A stretch of 64,000 nucleotides of DNA from JALORV01 sp963702595 (GCA_963702595.1 CAVPDC010000010.1:310001-374000); one strand, 5' to 3'. Shown: positions 33,743-42,538, counted from the first letter of the stretch. Numbers and translations are program-made. Notes: a model not told the origin generated them from the sequence alone.

Positions 33743-35158
33743 TTACTTGCGCTTTCCGCCGAGCAGCGCGGCAACGCGTCCGGGCTCCCGAGGTGTGGTT
33801 GGAGTCTCGGCAGTGACCGGCGGCGCGCCCGGTCCGGGAGCGCCCGACTCGTAGGGTCGTGAGAAGAAGTCGTCAGCCGGCGCAGGTGTCGCACGTTCCG
33901 GTGCACGGTCGTCGGTGCGCGAGGACTCGCGGCGGGGACGGCGACCTTCGTCGCGCCCGGGTCGCTCGCGCTCGTCGCGTCCCCGCTCTCGCCGCGGCGG
34001 CGGCGTGACCGCGCTCAACTCGAACTTCTGCTTCGTGAGTCGCTCGATCGCCGCGACGCTGCGCTCGTCCGACCCGGTCATCATCATGATTGTCAGACCA
34101 CTGGCGCCGGCGCGACCCGTGCGGCCAATTCGGTGGATGTAGTCCTCGGGCGCAAAGGGGACGTCGTAGTTGATGACGACCGGCAACTCGACGATATCCA
34201 GCCCGCGGGCGGCGACGTCAGTTGCAACCAGCACTTCGATCGAACCGGCCTTGAACCCTTCGAGCGCCTTCATGCGCTCGTCCTGCGTCTTGTCGCCGTG
34301 AATCGCGTCTGCGTTCACTCCGGATTTCTGCAGCTGACGGGCGAGCCGCCGGCACTCGATCTTGGAGTTGACGAAAACCAGCACCTGCGTCAAGCGCCCG
34401 CCGCCCTCGCCACGCGTGCGCAGCAGTTCGAGCAGCACATCCGTCTTCTCGGATTCGTGCAGCCGCACGACTTCCTGCTTGACGTTCTCGGCCGTGGCGT
34501 TGCGGCGCGCCACCTCTACGAGCACCGGTTCGCGCAGGAAGTTCGCCGCAAGCTTCTTGATCTCTTCCGAGAAGGTCGCCGAAAACATCAGGCTCTGGCG
34601 CTCCTTGGGCAGGAGGTTGAGGATGCGCGAGATGTCGGGCAGAAAGCCCATGTCGAGCATGCGATCAGCCTCGTCGAGCACAACGATCTGCACCTGGCCG
34701 AGCGACGTGTTCTTGCTCTGCAGGTGGTCGAGCAGCCGTCCGGGCGTGGCAACGACGATCTCCACACCGGTGCGCAGCGCCTGAGTCTGCGGATCCATGT
34801 CTACACCGCCATAGACCACCGCACAGCGCAGCGGCGTGCCGGCGATGTAACGCTTGACGTTGTCCGCCACCTGGTCGGCGAGCTCGCGCGTCGGTGCCAG
34901 GATCAGCGCCCGCACCGGGTGGCGCGCCGGCGACATGCTCGCGCTCGCCTGCGGCAACAGTCGCTGGATGATCGGCAGCGCAAAGCCCGCCGTCTTGCCG
35001 GTCCCGGTCTGCGCCGCGCCCATCACGTCTTTGCCCTGCATGACGATCGGGATCGCCTTGGACTGGATCGGCGTCGGCGTCGTATAGCCCATCGCCTTCA
35101 CCGCTGCAACGATGCGTGGGTCAAGGCCAAAGTGTTCGAAGTCGTGATAGTCGGACAA
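33743..35158 (-). CDS. rhlE: DEAD-box ATP-dependent RNA helicase (RhlE type)
   Basis: A 471-aa RNA helicase. The Q motif is in FEHFGLDPRIVAAVKAMGYT, motif I is AQTGTGKT, motif II is VLDEADRM (DEAD), motif III is SAT in MFSATF, motif V is VATDVAARGLDI and motif VI is HRIGRTGRAG. The last 90 residues are rich in Arg, Glu and Asp (RRERGRDERERPGRDEGRRP), a disordered RNA-binding tail. The initial helicase core fits RhlE, involved in ribosome maturation and RNA turnover. It follows the CAT tRNA downstream of rpoD. Confidence 0.92.
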   Translation of the reverse strand: MSDYHDFEHFGLDPRIVAAVKAMGYTTPTPIQSKAIPIVMQGKDVMGAAQTGTGKTAGFALPIIQRLLPQASASMSPARHPVRALILAPTRELADQVADNVKRYIAGTPLRCAVVYGGVDMDPQTQALRTGVEIVVATPGRLLDHLQSKNTSLGQVQIVVLDEADRMLDMGFLPDISRILNLLPKERQSLMFSATFSEEIKKLAANFLREPVLVEVARRNATAENVKQEVVRLHESEKTDVLLELLRTRGEGGGRLTQVLVFVNSKIECRRLARQLQKSGVNADAIHGDKTQDERMKALEGFKAGSIEVLVATDVAARGLDIVELPVVINYDVPFAPEDYIHRIGRTGRAGASGLTIMMMTGSDERSVAAIERLTKQKFELSAVTPPPRRERGRDERERPGRDEGRRPRRESSRTDDRAPERATPAPADDFFSRPYESGAPGPGAPPVTAETPTTPREPGRVAALLGGKRK

Positions 35159-35189
35159 GGGGACGGGCCGGAGAGGTATATGTGGAAGT

Positions 35190-35266
35190 TGGTGGGCCGT
35201 GCTGGACTTGAACCAGCGACCAAAGGATTATGAGTCCTCTGCTCTAACCAGCTGAGCTAACGGCCC
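35190..35266 (-). tRNA. tRNA with CAT anticodon (Met elongator or Ile2)
   Basis: A 77-nt cloverleaf on the minus strand: acceptor GGGCCGT pairs with ACGGCCC, D arm GCTC...GAGC, anticodon stem GAGGA/TCCTT with loop CTCATAA, T arm GCTGG-TTCAAGT-CCAGC. The 3' CCA is encoded. The CAT anticodon allows elongator Met or lysidine-modified Ile2; sequence alone does not decide it. The T arm and GGTCGCTGGTTCAAGTCC resemble Ile2 tRNAs. The position behind rpoD is common in betaproteobacteria. Confidence 0.93.
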
Positions 35267-35287
35267 GAGGGACCGAAACGCGCAAGG

Positions 35288-35307
35288 CCGCAGCCCCAGG
35301 GCTGCGG
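35288..35307. terminator. Hairpin between rpoD and the tRNA gene
   Basis: CCGCAGCC and GGCTGCGG form a perfect 8-bp stem with loop CCAG, located 34 bp after the rpoD stop and before the tRNA on the minus strand. No U tract follows, so it may act as an RNA 3'-end protector or weak terminator. Confidence 0.45.
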
Positions 35308-35341
35308 TCGTGTGTCGTCGAGGAAGCGCGCACGCGGGCCT

Positions 35342-37651
35342 CTACTCGAGAAAGCTCTTCAGCTTGTCGGAGCGGCTCGGGTGGCGGAGCTTCCGCAGCG
35401 CCTTGGCCTCGATCTGGCGAATCCGCTCGCGCGTGACGTCGAACTGCTTGCCGACTTCTTCGAGCGTGTGGTCGGTCGACATCTCGATGCCGAAGCGCAT
35501 GCGCAGCACCTTAGCCTCGCGCGGCGTCAGCGAATCCAGCACGTCCTTGGTCACGCCCGAGAGCGAGTTGTACTGCGCAGCATCGACCGGGGCGACTGTG
35601 GTCTGGTCCTCGATGAAGTCGCCCAGATGCGAGTCATCGTCGTCGCCGATCGGCGTTTCCATGCTGATCGGTTCCTTCGCGATCTTCAGGATCTTGCGGA
35701 TCTTGTCCTCGGGCATCTCCATCTTGACGGCCAGCGTCGCAGGATCGGGCTCGGTGCCTGTTTCCTGCAGGATCTGGCGGCTGATCCGGTTCATCTTGTT
35801 GATGGTCTCGATCATGTGCACCGGGATGCGGATCGTGCGCGCCTGGTCCGCGATCGAGCGCGTGATCGCTTGGCGGATCCACCACGTCGCGTAGGTCGAG
35901 AACTTGTAGCCGCGGCGGTATTCGAACTTGTCGACCGCCTTCATCAGGCCTATGTTGCCTTCCTGGATGAGGTCGAGGAACTGCAGGCCCCGGTTCGTGT
36001 ACTTCTTGGCGATCGAGATCACCAGACGCAAATTGGCCTCGGTCATCTCACGCTTGGCCTTGCGGGCCTTGGCCTCGCCGGTGGCCATCTGCTTGTAGAC
36101 CTCGCGCAGGTCGCGCAGCGGCAGCACGACGCGCTTCTGCAGGTCTGCAAGCTTGCTCTGCAGCTCCTGCACGGCGGGCAGATTGCGCCGGAGCACTTCG
36201 GCATAGGGCTGACCGGAGTCCGCCTCGCGCGCAGCCCAGCGCATGTTGGTCTCGTTGCCCGGAAACGCCTTCAGGAAATGCGCGCGCGGCATACCGCACT
36301 TGTTGACGACGATTTCGTAGATCTGCTTTTCAATGCTGCGGACCTCGTCGACCTGCTTGCGCAGCGTATCCGACAGTTTCTCGACCATCTTGGCCGTGAA
36401 GCGCAGGCTCATCAGTTCGTCGAGGATCTTGGTCTGCGCCTTGAGGTACCCGGGCGACTTGTAGCCCTCCTTCTCGAAGGCGACGCGCATCTTCTCGAAC
36501 AGCTTTGCGACGTGATCAAACTTCTCGATCGCGCGTACTTTCAGCTCGTCGAGCTGCGCCGCCGTCATGCCCGAGGCGCCGATGTCGGTTGTCTCCTCGC
36601 CCTCCTCGTCTTCGTCGTCGCCGCCGGCGGTCGGGAAGTCCTCGGCGGTCGGATCCATCAATCCATCGACCACCTCGTCGATCGGGATCTCACTGGCCCG
36701 AATGCGCTCGGAGTGCGTCAGGATTTCGGCAATGGTCGTCGGACACGCCGACACCGCCATCACCATGTGCTTGAGACCGTCCTCGATACGCTTGGCGATC
36801 TCGATCTCGCCTTCGCGCGTCAGCAGTTCCACCGAACCCATCTCGCGCATGTACATGCGCACCGGGTCGGTGGTGCGGCCGAACTCGGCGTCAACCGTCG
36901 TCAGCGCGGCTTCGGCCTCTTCCTCGACATCGTCGTCGGTAGTCGCGGTGGGCACGTTGTCGCCCATCAGCAGCGTTTCGGCATCAGGCGCCTGGTCAAA
37001 GACCTGGATGCCCATGTCGCCGAAGGTCGTAATGATCGAATCGATCGCCTCGGCGTCGACCAGGTTGTCCGGCAGGTGGTCGTTGATCTCGGCGTAGGTC
37101 AGGAAGCCACGCTCCTTGCCGAGCTTGATCAGTGCCTTCAGCTTGTTGCGGCGAGCTTCGAGGTCTTCCTCGGTGCCGTGATAGCTGCGCTCGAGCGCCT
37201 CCTTGAGCGCCTTCTCCTTGGCGCGGCGATCCTTGGCGCGCAACTTGGTCGCGCTCATCTTCTCGACGATCTGCACGCTCGGATCGGCCGTGTCGTCGCC
37301 CGCCTCGGGTACTGCATCGGCGCCACCTTCGGCGCCCATCAACTGTTCTTCCGATGACTTCGGCTTGCGTCCTGGGCGGCCACGCGGAGCCGCGACGGGA
37401 GGAGTCGCCTTGGCCAGTAGCTGCGCAACAACGGCCGGCGCTGCAGCCTTGGCCGGTGAAGCTTTCGCCGGTGCAACTGCCTTCTGGACGGCCGCCTTGG
37501 CCAGCACGGCCGTTTTCAGTGCCGCCAGTTTGGTCGCGGGTTTCGACACCGGCGCCGGTGCGGCTTTCTTCACTGCGCCCTTGGTGCGCATCGCTTCACG
37601 CGCGTTGGATCGCGCAGGCTGGGCTTTCACCACCGGCTTTTTCATCACCAT
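35342..37651 (-). CDS. rpoD: RNA polymerase primary sigma factor RpoD (sigma-70)
   Basis: About 769 aa, the housekeeping sigma factor. Region 1.1 follows a Lys/Ala/Pro-rich extension of some 90 residues (VKKAAPAPVSKPATKLAALK) not seen in short sigma factors. The long acidic spacer between regions 1.2 and 2 contains GGDDEDEEGEE. Region 2 includes FSTYATWWIRQAITRSIADQ, region 3 IPVHMIETINKMNR, and the region 4.2 helix-turn-helix VTRERIRQIEAKALRKLRHP. ATG 37651 is chosen because GGAG lies 8 nt upstream; the frame to 37735 reads as non-conserved residues. It is the last gene of the rpsU-yqeY-dnaG-rpoD operon. Confidence 0.96.
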   Translation of the reverse strand: MVMKKPVVKAQPARSNAREAMRTKGAVKKAAPAPVSKPATKLAALKTAVLAKAAVQKAVAPAKASPAKAAAPAVVAQLLAKATPPVAAPRGRPGRKPKSSEEQLMGAEGGADAVPEAGDDTADPSVQIVEKMSATKLRAKDRRAKEKALKEALERSYHGTEEDLEARRNKLKALIKLGKERGFLTYAEINDHLPDNLVDAEAIDSIITTFGDMGIQVFDQAPDAETLLMGDNVPTATTDDDVEEEAEAALTTVDAEFGRTTDPVRMYMREMGSVELLTREGEIEIAKRIEDGLKHMVMAVSACPTTIAEILTHSERIRASEIPIDEVVDGLMDPTAEDFPTAGGDDEDEEGEETTDIGASGMTAAQLDELKVRAIEKFDHVAKLFEKMRVAFEKEGYKSPGYLKAQTKILDELMSLRFTAKMVEKLSDTLRKQVDEVRSIEKQIYEIVVNKCGMPRAHFLKAFPGNETNMRWAAREADSGQPYAEVLRRNLPAVQELQSKLADLQKRVVLPLRDLREVYKQMATGEAKARKAKREMTEANLRLVISIAKKYTNRGLQFLDLIQEGNIGLMKAVDKFEYRRGYKFSTYATWWIRQAITRSIADQARTIRIPVHMIETINKMNRISRQILQETGTEPDPATLAVKMEMPEDKIRKILKIAKEPISMETPIGDDDDSHLGDFIEDQTTVAPVDAAQYNSLSGVTKDVLDSLTPREAKVLRMRFGIEMSTDHTLEEVGKQFDVTRERIRQIEAKALRKLRHPSRSDKLKSFLE

Positions 37652-38039
37652 CGTTGTCGCTCCGATCGGCCGCCGCAGGGCGCAGCGCGGCAAAAATGTT
37701 ATGTGCCGTACCCGCGCGAACACAGGCCAGCCCACAACATCGAATACATCATTGGGTCCAAATGCGCGTAATCAATCGTATCGGCCCGGCAGTTCGGGAC
37801 GGTCACGACCTCGCATCACCGCGTGTCTCAGAGCAGACATGCCGCGAGGGCCGGGCGAATCCTGGTTTCAGGCGCCCCGGAGTGCGTCTCGCACGCGGTC
37901 AATGCATCACAACTGCGCCACCGATCAGATCGCGATCTCCTGGGCGCTCTGGCGTCGCATACCGGCAAAGGCACAGACAGCCAAGAATTTGACATCTTAG
38001 CAAACTTCTGGATGCCGCCCCCCGGAAGCCGTGTCCTGG
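37652..38039. other. Gap between dnaG and rpoD, no gene seen
   Basis: About 390 bp without a convincing ORF. It contains the palindromes AGATCGCGATCT (around 37926-37937) and GTGCG-AGA-CGCAC (near 37882-37894). In other proteobacteria the dnaG-rpoD interval carries internal rpoD promoters; no candidate with good -35 and -10 spacing was found by eye. Confidence 0.4.
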
Positions 38040-39827
38040 CTACTGCGGCCGGGCCTCGCCCGGGGCCTTGCTCCTCGCGCGCATGTAGGCGCGGTCCGCG
38101 TCCTGATAGGCGGCGAGGCGCTCGGGCGATTGATCTCTCTCGAACTCGGCCAGTCGCTCGGTGCGTTCCTGCTCCAGCCGCCGCAGGCGGAGCTTTTGGA
38201 ACGCCTCCTCGAGAACCTGCCGGGACGTTTCGACGTCCGTGTCGAGTTCCATCTCCTGCGCGGCGAGCGCCTGGTAGTCCTCGGCGTACGGACTGCCCTG
38301 CAACACCTCAAGCAGCGTCCCGTGCGTCATGACGGCACTTACCGAAGAGGACGGTTGCGTTGCAGCCTGCCAGACCTCGCAGATCTCTAGATCGATCCGG
38401 TCCTCATGCCCGACGTGCTCCTCCACGACCGCATGCTCGAACTCGCGTGCGAGCGGTGGATGGGCCAGCAGTTGTTGCAGGATGCGGCGCTTGAGATCCT
38501 CGACCTCGGCGTGGGGTGTGCGCCGCTGCAGCGGTGCCGGGCGGCTCGGGCGCGTCCGCCGAATTCCGTACAGCGCCTCGAGATCCTCGAGCGGAGTCCG
38601 GGAAGCATCCGCCAGTTCACGCAGCAACTGCAATCTGAGCGCCCCGGGCGGCATCGACAGCAACAGCGGCTTGGCATCTGCGACGATCGCCGCCCGATCC
38701 TCCGGTGATCCGAGCGAACGCCCACTCGCCAGCGCCTCGATGAAAAACCTAGACAGCGGCAACGCCCGCGCCAGCTCGGCCTCAAAAGCGGCGGCGCCGC
38801 GCGCCTGGACGAGGCTGTCGGGATCCTCGCCCTCCGGCAGCAGGACGAAGCTCGCCCGTTTGGTATCGGCGATGACCGGCAAGGTCGCCTCGAGTGCCCG
38901 GCGCGCCGCCTTGCGACCGGCGGCATCGCCGTCAAATGCGAAGATCACGTGATCGGTGGCACGCAGCAGTGCGCTGACGTGGGCGCTCGTCACCGCGGTG
39001 CCCAGTGCTGCGACGGCTTCCGCGAAGCCGGCCTGGGCCAGTTGAATCACATCCAGATAGCCCTCGCACACGATGGCGCGCCCCGATTGCCGGATCGCGT
39101 CGCGCGCCTCGTGCAAACCGTAGAGTTCCTGGCCCTTGCGGAAGACCGGTGTCTCGGGGGAGTTGAGGTACTTCGGCTCACCGGCCCCGAGGATTCGCGC
39201 TCCGAATCCGATCACCTGACCGCGCGGATTGCGGATCGGGAACATGATGCGGCCGCGAAAGCGGTCGTAGCGCTTGCCTTCGTCGGCAATCACCAGCCCG
39301 GCCTCGACCAGACGCGGATCGTCGTAGTTGGCGACTGCGCCGCGCAGCGGCTGCCAGGCGTCGGGCGAATAGCCCAGCCCGAAACGCGCCGCCGTTGCAC
39401 CTGTGAGGCCTCGCCCCTTGAGGTACTCGATTGCAGTTGGACTGTCCTTGAGCTGTACGCGGTAATAATCCTCCGCCTGCTTCAACAGGTCAGAGAGCGC
39501 GCGAACCTTGCTACTGGCGTCGCTGTTGCGCTCCGATGATTCAGGCACCTGCAATCCCGCCTGCTGCGCCAGTTCACGGATCGCTTCCACGTAACCCAGG
39601 CCGCGGTGCTCCATCAGGAAGCCGATCGCGCTGCCGTGCGCGCCGCATCCGAAGCAGTGATAGAACTGCTTGGACGGACTGACGGTGAACGACGGACTCT
39701 TCTCGCCGTGGAACGGACACAGGCCCAGCAGGTTCTGCCCGCCCTTCTTGAGCTGCACGTAACGGCCAACGACGTCGACGATGTCGACTCGGGCGAGCAG
39801 ATCCTGGATGAAACTCGGGGGAATCAT
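38040..39827 (-). CDS. dnaG: DNA primase DnaG
   Basis: A 595-aa primase that synthesises RNA primers at the replication fork. The N-terminal CHC2 zinc-binding domain has Cys37, His40, Cys58 and Cys61 (CPFHGEKSPS and YHCFGCG). The TOPRIM catalytic core contains AIVCEGYLDVIQL with the Glu and FAFDGDAAGRKAA with the Asp pair. The C-terminal part is the helicase-interaction domain, with TEF-rich helices weakly conserved. A structured 84-nt repeat lies 15 bp before the start codon, between yqeY and dnaG. Confidence 0.95.
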   Translation of the reverse strand: MIPPSFIQDLLARVDIVDVVGRYVQLKKGGQNLLGLCPFHGEKSPSFTVSPSKQFYHCFGCGAHGSAIGFLMEHRGLGYVEAIRELAQQAGLQVPESSERNSDASSKVRALSDLLKQAEDYYRVQLKDSPTAIEYLKGRGLTGATAARFGLGYSPDAWQPLRGAVANYDDPRLVEAGLVIADEGKRYDRFRGRIMFPIRNPRGQVIGFGARILGAGEPKYLNSPETPVFRKGQELYGLHEARDAIRQSGRAIVCEGYLDVIQLAQAGFAEAVAALGTAVTSAHVSALLRATDHVIFAFDGDAAGRKAARRALEATLPVIADTKRASFVLLPEGEDPDSLVQARGAAAFEAELARALPLSRFFIEALASGRSLGSPEDRAAIVADAKPLLLSMPPGALRLQLLRELADASRTPLEDLEALYGIRRTRPSRPAPLQRRTPHAEVEDLKRRILQQLLAHPPLAREFEHAVVEEHVGHEDRIDLEICEVWQAATQPSSSVSAVMTHGTLLEVLQGSPYAEDYQALAAQEMELDTDVETSRQVLEEAFQKLRLRRLEQERTERLAEFERDQSPERLAAYQDADRAYMRARSKAPGEARPQ

Positions 39828-39842
39828 GGTTGCGACGAAAGT

Positions 39843-39926
39843 GTACGCATCGGCTCCGCCGATGCACGTGCAGTCTCGTCGGGTGAATCAGGCGCGGCCG
39901 CCTCGGGCGGCCGTGCGCTGCCGGGC
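39843..39926 (-). repeat. 84-nt two-hairpin intergenic repeat, copy C, in the dnaG leader
   Basis: Read on the minus strand: arms GCCCGGCAGC and GCGGCCGCGC (8 of 10 pairs) around a 15-nt loop GCACGGCCGCCCGAG, a 20-nt spacer starting CTGAT, GCACGT, a perfect 8-bp stem GCATCGGC/GCCGATGC around GGA, then GTAC. All part lengths equal those of copies A and B, while the second stem differs at three positions on each side with pairing kept. It is in sense orientation within the rpsU-yqeY-dnaG-rpoD transcript. Confidence 0.82.
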
Positions 39927-39954
39927 GTGGGCGTCCCGCCGCCGCGAGTAAGGG

Positions 39955-40410
39955 TTACGCCATCCGCTGCTTCACCAGCGCCGAAACCTTACCCATGTCG
40001 GCGCGTCCGGCGATGCGGGGCTTGAGGATGCCCATTACCTTGCCCATGCCCTGCGGACCGGCGGCGCCGGACTCGGCAATCGCGGCGTCAACCGCCGCGG
40101 CAAGTTCGGCATCCGACATCTGCTGCGGCAGGTAGCCGGTAAGCAGTTCGAGTTCGGCTCTTTCTTTGTCGACGAGATCCGTCCGGCCAGCTTTCGCAAA
40201 CTGCTCGATCGAGTCCTTGCGCTGCTTGATCAGCTTCTCGATGATGGCAAGCACCGCGGCGTCATCGGCCACGACGCGCTCGTCGACCTCTTTTTGCTTG
40301 ATCGCAGCCTGCAGCAGCCGGATGGCGGACAGGCGAGCGGCCTCTTTGGCACGCATCGCTGTCTTCATGTCTTCTGTGATGCGCTCTTTCAGCGCCGTAG
40401 TGACCGTCAT
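39955..40410 (-). CDS. yqeY: GatB/YqeY domain-containing protein
   Basis: A 151-aa protein resembling the C-terminal tRNA-binding tail domain of GatB. Typical stretches are LKERITEDMKTAMRAKEAAR, LSAIRLLQAAIKQKEVD and the C-terminal GMGKVMGILKPRIAGRADMG. Its role is not well defined; it is the usual gene between rpsU and dnaG in this operon. It is followed by the structured repeat before dnaG. Confidence 0.92.
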   Translation of the reverse strand: MTVTTALKERITEDMKTAMRAKEAARLSAIRLLQAAIKQKEVDERVVADDAAVLAIIEKLIKQRKDSIEQFAKAGRTDLVDKERAELELLTGYLPQQMSDAELAAAVDAAIAESGAAGPQGMGKVMGILKPRIAGRADMGKVSALVKQRMA

Positions 40411-40479
40411 TTTTGACTCCAGAAAGTCAAAGCGCGCCCAGAGGCGCGCTTCACGACCAACCCGGGTCGGGGTCGGTAC

Positions 40480-40692
40480 TTAGTACATCTTCTTTGGCAG
40501 CATCTGGCTGCGCAGGCGCTTGAAGTGTCGCTTGATCGCGGCGGATTTCTTCCGCTTGCGCTCGGCAGTCGGCTTCTCATAGAACTCGCGTGCGCGCAGC
40601 TCTGTCAGAAGTCCGCTTTTCTCGATCGTGCGCTTGAAGCGGCGCAGCGCGACTTCGAACGGCTCGTTTTCCTTGACGCGAATTGTAGGCAT
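40480..40692 (-). CDS. rpsU: 30S ribosomal protein S21
   Basis: A 70-aa protein, MPTIRVKENEPFEVALRRFK to the C-terminal QMLPKKMY, highly basic and full-length for S21. ATG 40692 gives the universal PTIRVKENEPF start; the open frame to 40740 adds non-conserved residues. It is the first gene of the macromolecular-synthesis operon, so translation initiation, priming and transcription genes share one promoter. Confidence 0.96.
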   Translation of the reverse strand: MPTIRVKENEPFEVALRRFKRTIEKSGLLTELRAREFYEKPTAERKRKKSAAIKRHFKRLRSQMLPKKMY

Positions 40693-40781
40693 CGGTATCG
40701 GGGACTCTTGGATCGGGTGGATCAGCCGGCTTTGACCCAATCCGACACGGCGTCGGGGTCGCCAAAGCTGCGAAGCACGAG

Positions 40782-40811
40782 AGTATATCCCATTCCGCTT
40801 TCCGCAGACAA
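40782..40811 (-). promoter_or_regulatory. Sigma-70 promoter of the rpsU-yqeY-dnaG-rpoD operon
   Basis: On the minus strand TTGTCT (-35, 40806-40811) and TATACT (-10, 40782-40787) are 18 bp apart and lead into rpsU, giving a leader of about 80 nt. Confidence 0.65.
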
Positions 40812-40859
40812 GTCAACGGCTTAGCCGGCTTCGTCGGCCACGCGGCCTGACCGCTCTCG

Positions 40860-40865
40860 TACACT
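40860..40865 (+). promoter_or_regulatory. -10 element TACACT of tsaD
   Basis: TACACT ends 6 nt before the tsaD ATG and there is no ribosome site in between, which predicts a leaderless mRNA. The -35 is not clear. Confidence 0.45.
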
Positions 40866-40871
40866 GGACAC

Positions 40872-41897
40872 ATGCGGATCCTCGGGATCGAGACCTCCTG
40901 CGACGAAACCGGCGTTGCACTTCTGGACAGCGAGCGCGGCCTGCTGGCTCAGGCGCTCCACTCGCAGGTCGACATGCACCAGGCTTACGGCGGCGTGGTG
41001 CCAGAGCTAGCCTCACGGGACCATATTCGCCGCGTTCTGCCGTTGCTCGACCGCGTTTTGCAGCAGGCACAATGTCCTGCTTCCGACATCGATGCCATTG
41101 CCGTGACCGCGGGTCCGGGGCTGGCCGGCGCATTGCTGGTCGGCAACAGCATCGGTCACGCCATCGGATATGCGCTCGGCCGCCGCGTCGTCGAGGTGCA
41201 CCACCTGGAGGGTCACCTGCTTTCACCGCTTCTCGCCGAACCCGCCCCGGCCTTCCCATTCGTCGCCTTGCTGGTTTCGGGAGGACATACGCAACTGATG
41301 CGCGTGGACGACTGGGGGCGCTACAGCCTGCTCGGTGAAACGGTCGATGACGCCGCCGGCGAAGCGTTCGACAAGACCGCGCAGTTGCTGGGACTGGGAT
41401 ACCCCGGCGGCCCCGCCGTGTCGCGGCTGGCGGAGTTCGGCATGGCAGGTTCAATGCGCTTGCCGCGGCCCATGCTCGGCAGCGGCAATCTGGACTTCAG
41501 CTTCAGCGGACTGAAGACCGCGGTGCTCACGGCGGTCCGGCGCCAGAGCAACCTGTGCGAACAGGGCCGGGCCGACATCGCGCGCGCGTTCGTCGAGGCC
41601 ATCGTCGATGTGCTGGCCGCCAAGTCACTGCGCGCGCTCGAACTGACCCGACTGAGGCGGCTCGTGGTCGCTGGCGGCGTCGGTGCCAATGCCCAGCTGA
41701 GGGCACGTTTGCTCGAGGACGCGCGCCGGCATGGCACCGAGGTCCACTTTCCGCCACTCGACCTTTGCACCGACAACGGCGCGATGATCGCGCTCGCGGG
41801 TCTGGCCGTGCTGCGGCGGGCCAACCCGGCCGAGGTGGGCCGCAGCCTCGGCTATATGGTGCACCCGCGCTGGTCGCTGGCCGAGGCTGCCGCCTAA
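40872..41897 (+). CDS. tsaD: tRNA N6-adenosine threonylcarbamoyltransferase TsaD
   Basis: A 341-aa ASKHA-fold enzyme that transfers the threonylcarbamoyl group to A37 of tRNAs reading ANN codons. It begins MRILGIETSCDETGVALLD. The metal-binding His111 and His115 are in HHLEGHLLSPL; LLVSGGHTQLM and GGVGANAQLR complete the nucleotide site. It is divergent from rpsU, the classical neighbourhood, and convergent with plsY with 6 bp between. Confidence 0.96.
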   Translation: MRILGIETSCDETGVALLDSERGLLAQALHSQVDMHQAYGGVVPELASRDHIRRVLPLLDRVLQQAQCPASDIDAIAVTAGPGLAGALLVGNSIGHAIGYALGRRVVEVHHLEGHLLSPLLAEPAPAFPFVALLVSGGHTQLMRVDDWGRYSLLGETVDDAAGEAFDKTAQLLGLGYPGGPAVSRLAEFGMAGSMRLPRPMLGSGNLDFSFSGLKTAVLTAVRRQSNLCEQGRADIARAFVEAIVDVLAAKSLRALELTRLRRLVVAGGVGANAQLRARLLEDARRHGTEVHFPPLDLCTDNGAMIALAGLAVLRRANPAEVGRSLGYMVHPRWSLAEAAA

Positions 41898-41903
41898 AGC
41901 GAG

Positions 41904-42536
41904 TCAGGCCCGCGGGAGCGCGTCCTTGCTCTTCTCGCCGATGCGCCGTTCCTTGCCCGCCATCAGCTTGCGTATGTTGGCCTGGTGGCGGTAGATGACG
42001 AAGCCGGCGATGACCACGAGTGCGATGAAGCGTTCGTCGAAGCCCCATCCGAAGGCGGAATAGAACGCAGCAAACACGGCGGCGACCAGGGACGCCAGCG
42101 ACGAGTACCGGAAGAAGAACGCAATGATCAACCACGTGGCGCCGGTGGCAAGCGCCAGCCAGGGATTGAAAGCCACGATAACGCCGGCCGCGGTTGCCAC
42201 TCCCTTCCCGCCCTTGAAGTGAAAGAAGACCGGATACAGGTGTCCGAGGAACACGGCGACTCCCGCGAGAGCGATACCCCAGTCGCCGATGCCCAGCGGA
42301 GGGCCGTAGCGCTCGACCAGCCACACCGCCAGCCAGCCCTTGACCGCGTCACCCACCAGCGTCAACACAGCGGCCAGCTTGTTGCCCGAACGGAGCACGT
42401 TGGTCGCACCCGGATTGCCGGAGCCGTAGGAACGCGGGTCGGCCAGCCCGAACACCCGACTCACAACGACGGCGAACGAAACGGAGCCGATCAGGTACGC
42501 AGCCAGAATTGCCAGCAAGGTCCACACGATCGCCAT
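41904..42536 (-). CDS. plsY: Glycerol-3-phosphate acyltransferase PlsY
   Basis: A 210-aa membrane acyltransferase using acyl-phosphate. The family motifs are GSVSFAVVV near the start, SGNPGATNVLR, and HLYPVFFHFKGGKGVAT in the third loop, with NPW and YRHQANIRKL later. ATG 42536 has AAGGAG 5 nt upstream; ATG 42539, one codon earlier, would leave only 2 nt. The ribosome site and start overlap the ybaK stop. Confidence 0.93.
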   Translation of the reverse strand: MAIVWTLLAILAAYLIGSVSFAVVVSRVFGLADPRSYGSGNPGATNVLRSGNKLAAVLTLVGDAVKGWLAVWLVERYGPPLGIGDWGIALAGVAVFLGHLYPVFFHFKGGKGVATAAGVIVAFNPWLALATGATWLIIAFFFRYSSLASLVAAVFAAFYSAFGWGFDERFIALVVIAGFVIYRHQANIRKLMAGKERRIGEKSKDALPRA

Positions 42537-42538
42537 CA

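Noticed and set aside
35312..37357. 681-codon open frame opposite rpoD
   Set aside because: Antisense to rpoD; high-GC codon bias keeps it open. Similar shadows lie opposite clpA, rhlE, the UMF1 transporter gene and the acyl-CoA synthetase gene.
37736..38039. Internal rpoD heat-shock or sigma-70 promoter
   Set aside because: Several TTGAnn and TAnnnT hexamers exist, but none pair with acceptable spacing; not called.
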